Source: JAUYIV01 sp035464675
Lineage (GTDB): Bacteria; Actinomycetota; Acidimicrobiia; Spongiisociales; UBA11373
NCBI GenBank assembly: GCA_035464675.1
Contig: DATHSA010000031.1
Coordinates: 1 to 63,456, forward strand
Length of the DNA: 63,456 nt
Direction: 5' to 3'
The translations under genes and the position numbers were made by a program. The notes below the pieces were generated by a model. The model had not been told where the DNA came from, did no database searches, and worked only from the letters and a program-made list of their open reading frames with translations. Shown here piece by piece: positions 62,137-63,456 of this stretch (position 1 is its first letter; each line of letters starts with the position of its first letter).

Positions 62137-62967
62137 GTGGACGAATACCGAGAAGCCAACCGGGCGAACTGGGACGATCGGGTGGCCATCCACTGGCAGC
62201 GTGATGGCTACGACGCTCCGGGGTTCGCCGCGGATCGAGAGCGCATTTCGGGGGTCGTCGAGAGGGATCGCGCCCTTGTGGGGGACGTGACCGGCAAGAG
62301 CCTCCTGCACCTCCAGTGCCACTTCGGGATGGACACCCTGTCATGGGCGCGGCTTGGCGCGGTGGTCACCGGCATCGACTTCTCGGAGGAGGCGATCGCC
62401 GCCGCCCGTCGGCTTGCCGACGAGTCGGGCACCCCGGGCCGGTTCGTGGTGACCGAGCTGTACGACACCCCGACGGCGTTGGCCGGCGAGCAGTTCGACA
62501 TCGTCTACACGGGAGTAGGCGCGCTCAACTGGCTTCCACACATCGATCGTTGGGGCGAAGTCGTCGAGGCAGTGACCGCCCCGGGCGGTTTGGTGTACCT
62601 GCGCGAAGCGCACCCGGTCCTGTGGTCCCTCGAGTGGGACGAGGAGGCCCCCGAGCGGCTGAGCATCGCCTACCCATACTTCGAGACACCGGATCCCGTG
62701 TCCTGGGACGACGACACGACGTATCTGGGGTCGGGCGCGATCGCCCACACTCGCACCTACGAGTGGAACCACGCGTTGTCCGAGGTGATGGGCTCGCTCA
62801 CCTCCCGTGGCCTGGAAATCGACCTCTTCGTCGAGCATCGCGCACTGGAGTGGAAGGGTCACCCGTCGATGACCGAGTCGGATGACGGGCTCTGGCGCTT
62901 CTCCGGCGACCGGCGCGACCGGGTGCCCCTCATGTACTCGTTGCGAGCCCGCAAGGCGGCTCGCTGA
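62137..62967 (+). CDS. Class I SAM-dependent methyltransferase
   Basis: A 276-residue methyltransferase. LLHLQCHFGMDTLSWARLGA holds motif I in the variant form HLQCHFG, and VTGIDFSEEAI follows. It is like the group of small-molecule methyltransferases opening YREANRANWDDRVAIH. Not obviously connected with the BMC. TACGCT (62124-62129) lies 7 bases before the GTG, leaderless. Confidence 0.88.
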   Translation: MDEYREANRANWDDRVAIHWQRDGYDAPGFAADRERISGVVERDRALVGDVTGKSLLHLQCHFGMDTLSWARLGAVVTGIDFSEEAIAAARRLADESGTPGRFVVTELYDTPTALAGEQFDIVYTGVGALNWLPHIDRWGEVVEAVTAPGGLVYLREAHPVLWSLEWDEEAPERLSIAYPYFETPDPVSWDDDTTYLGSGAIAHTRTYEWNHALSEVMGSLTSRGLEIDLFVEHRALEWKGHPSMTESDDGLWRFSGDRRDRVPLMYSLRARKAAR

Positions 62968-62996
62968 GATTCGAAGTCTCCTACCCTCGCCTGACC

Positions 62997-63389
62997 GTGA
63001 AGCGCGCCGCGATCCTCATCGCCCTCGTCATCGTTGGCTGCGACTCTCCGACTCCTGCTCCGCCGACGACGGCCCCCCCTGGGCCGACGACGACGACGAC
63101 GATCGAGGACGACACGTGTGCCCGGCTGGCCGCAGACATGGCGGACTGGTTCGAGATCCTCATCGAGGTACTCGACGAGATGGATGCCCGTGATCTGGCC
63201 GACCCGGAGCGCTGGCCGGAGCCGATCGTCGCGCTGCAACAGGAAGGCGACTCCCTCGACGCCCGGGGTGCCGCTCTGGAGTGTGACCCGGGTGCTCTCC
63301 AGGCCGACGCCTTCCGGAGGGCAAGCCTCGACCCCGACAGCGAGTTGGCGCGGTATCTGATGGGGCTGCTGGGGCTGATCGAGGAGTAG
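62997..63389 (+). CDS. Small lipoprotein with Pro/Thr linker
   Basis: A 130-residue exported protein. A short signal with lipobox (ALVIVGCDS) is followed by a Pro/Thr linker (about residues 18-37) and a helical, acidic domain with two further Cys. Function unknown. TACCCT (62982-62987) lies 9 bases before the GTG start. Confidence 0.7.
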   Translation: MKRAAILIALVIVGCDSPTPAPPTTAPPGPTTTTTIEDDTCARLAADMADWFEILIEVLDEMDARDLADPERWPEPIVALQQEGDSLDARGAALECDPGALQADAFRRASLDPDSELARYLMGLLGLIEE

Positions 63390-63456
63390 CGTCGCCCGTC
63401 GCCCGTCGCCCGTCGCCCGTCGCCCGTCGCCCGTCGCCCGTCGCCCGTCGGGCGAA
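63390..63456 (+). repeat. Eight perfect CGTCGCC tandem heptamers at the window end
   Basis: CGTCGCC is repeated exactly eight times from 63390 to 63445, followed by CGTCGGGCGAA. The TCGCCCGTCGGGCGA at the junction is a perfect inverted repeat, so the right arm of a hairpin begins just as the window ends. The array starts immediately after a stop codon. Confidence 0.95.

Noticed and set aside
63390..63456. CRISPR array or telomere-like end
   Set aside because: Units are 7 bp with no spacers, and similar runs occur inside the chromosome between ordinary genes. No cas genes are present.

Overview
This window comes from a high-GC chromosome with ordinary housekeeping gene order. A WhiB1-type regulator, a DUF3107 protein, NiSOD with its maturation protease, mycobacterial-style KorAB and an actinobacterial-style Rho point to Actinomycetota. 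An Acidimicrobiia-like or related uncultured lineage is my best guess, by inference only. There is no rRNA, prophage, insertion sequence, CRISPR array or biosynthetic cluster. One tRNA (Arg, CCG) is present.

Layout. 1-5,400: the 5' part of aconitase (cut by the window edge), LemA and a DUF2207 membrane protein, an Mrp/ApbC ATPase, DUF3107 and WhiB1. 5,500-10,400: YqeY, an ATP-dependent DNA ligase, an EamA transporter, Ku, a poly-Thr lipoprotein and a CPBP membrane protein. 10,440-14,650: tRNA-Arg divergent from argS, then hom-thrC. 14,860-25,870: transaldolase, rho, rpmE, DUF1385, prfA, prmC, tsaC, a membrane protein and glyA, interrupted by a large M16 peptidase on the other strand. 25,950-33,100: a complete F-type ATP synthase operon (atpZ, atpI, B, E, F, H, A, G, D, C). 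33,190-40,890: a cyclic-nucleotide-binding protein, an ArsN2-like acetyltransferase, SRPBCC, cell-wall and metallophosphatase proteins, PIG-L, a methyltransferase, a HisA-like TIM barrel and DUF402. 40,980-43,970: korAB. 44,050-49,780: amidase, DUF3048, penicillin acylase, then sodX and sodN. 49,980-55,210: MurJ and a four-gene ABC exporter operon. 55,290-63,456: a lipoprotein, an HTH protein, a bacterial microcompartment (BMC) operon, a methyltransferase, a lipoprotein and a heptamer tandem array.

The most notable system is the BMC operon at 56,675-61,956. It encodes an RpiB-like isomerase, a DeoC-like aldolase, an acylating aldehyde dehydrogenase, two tandem-domain BMC-T proteins, one BMC-H and three BMC-P proteins. 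All three enzymes begin with a short, mutually similar amphipathic helix of the encapsulation-peptide type. The simplest model is a sugar-phosphate-utilising metabolosome: isomerase, then aldolase releasing acetaldehyde inside the shell, then oxidation to acetyl-CoA. The RpiB has Asp where classical enzymes have the catalytic Cys, and the DeoC has a Cys cluster between its targeting helix and its barrel. No phosphotransacylase, alcohol dehydrogenase or kinase is encoded beside them.

Two genome-wide habits are visible. First, many lead genes have a TANNNT -10 box only 6-10 bases before the start codon and no Shine-Dalgarno sequence, so leaderless transcription looks common. Second, intergenic regions are seeded with degenerate 7-bp tandem repeats (CGGGTAA, CGGGCAA, CGTCGCC, GGCAATT types). 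These are often arranged as inverted arms, sometimes run straight into a -10 box, and in one case form the C-terminus of a gene. No intergenic stretch exceeds 300 bases.
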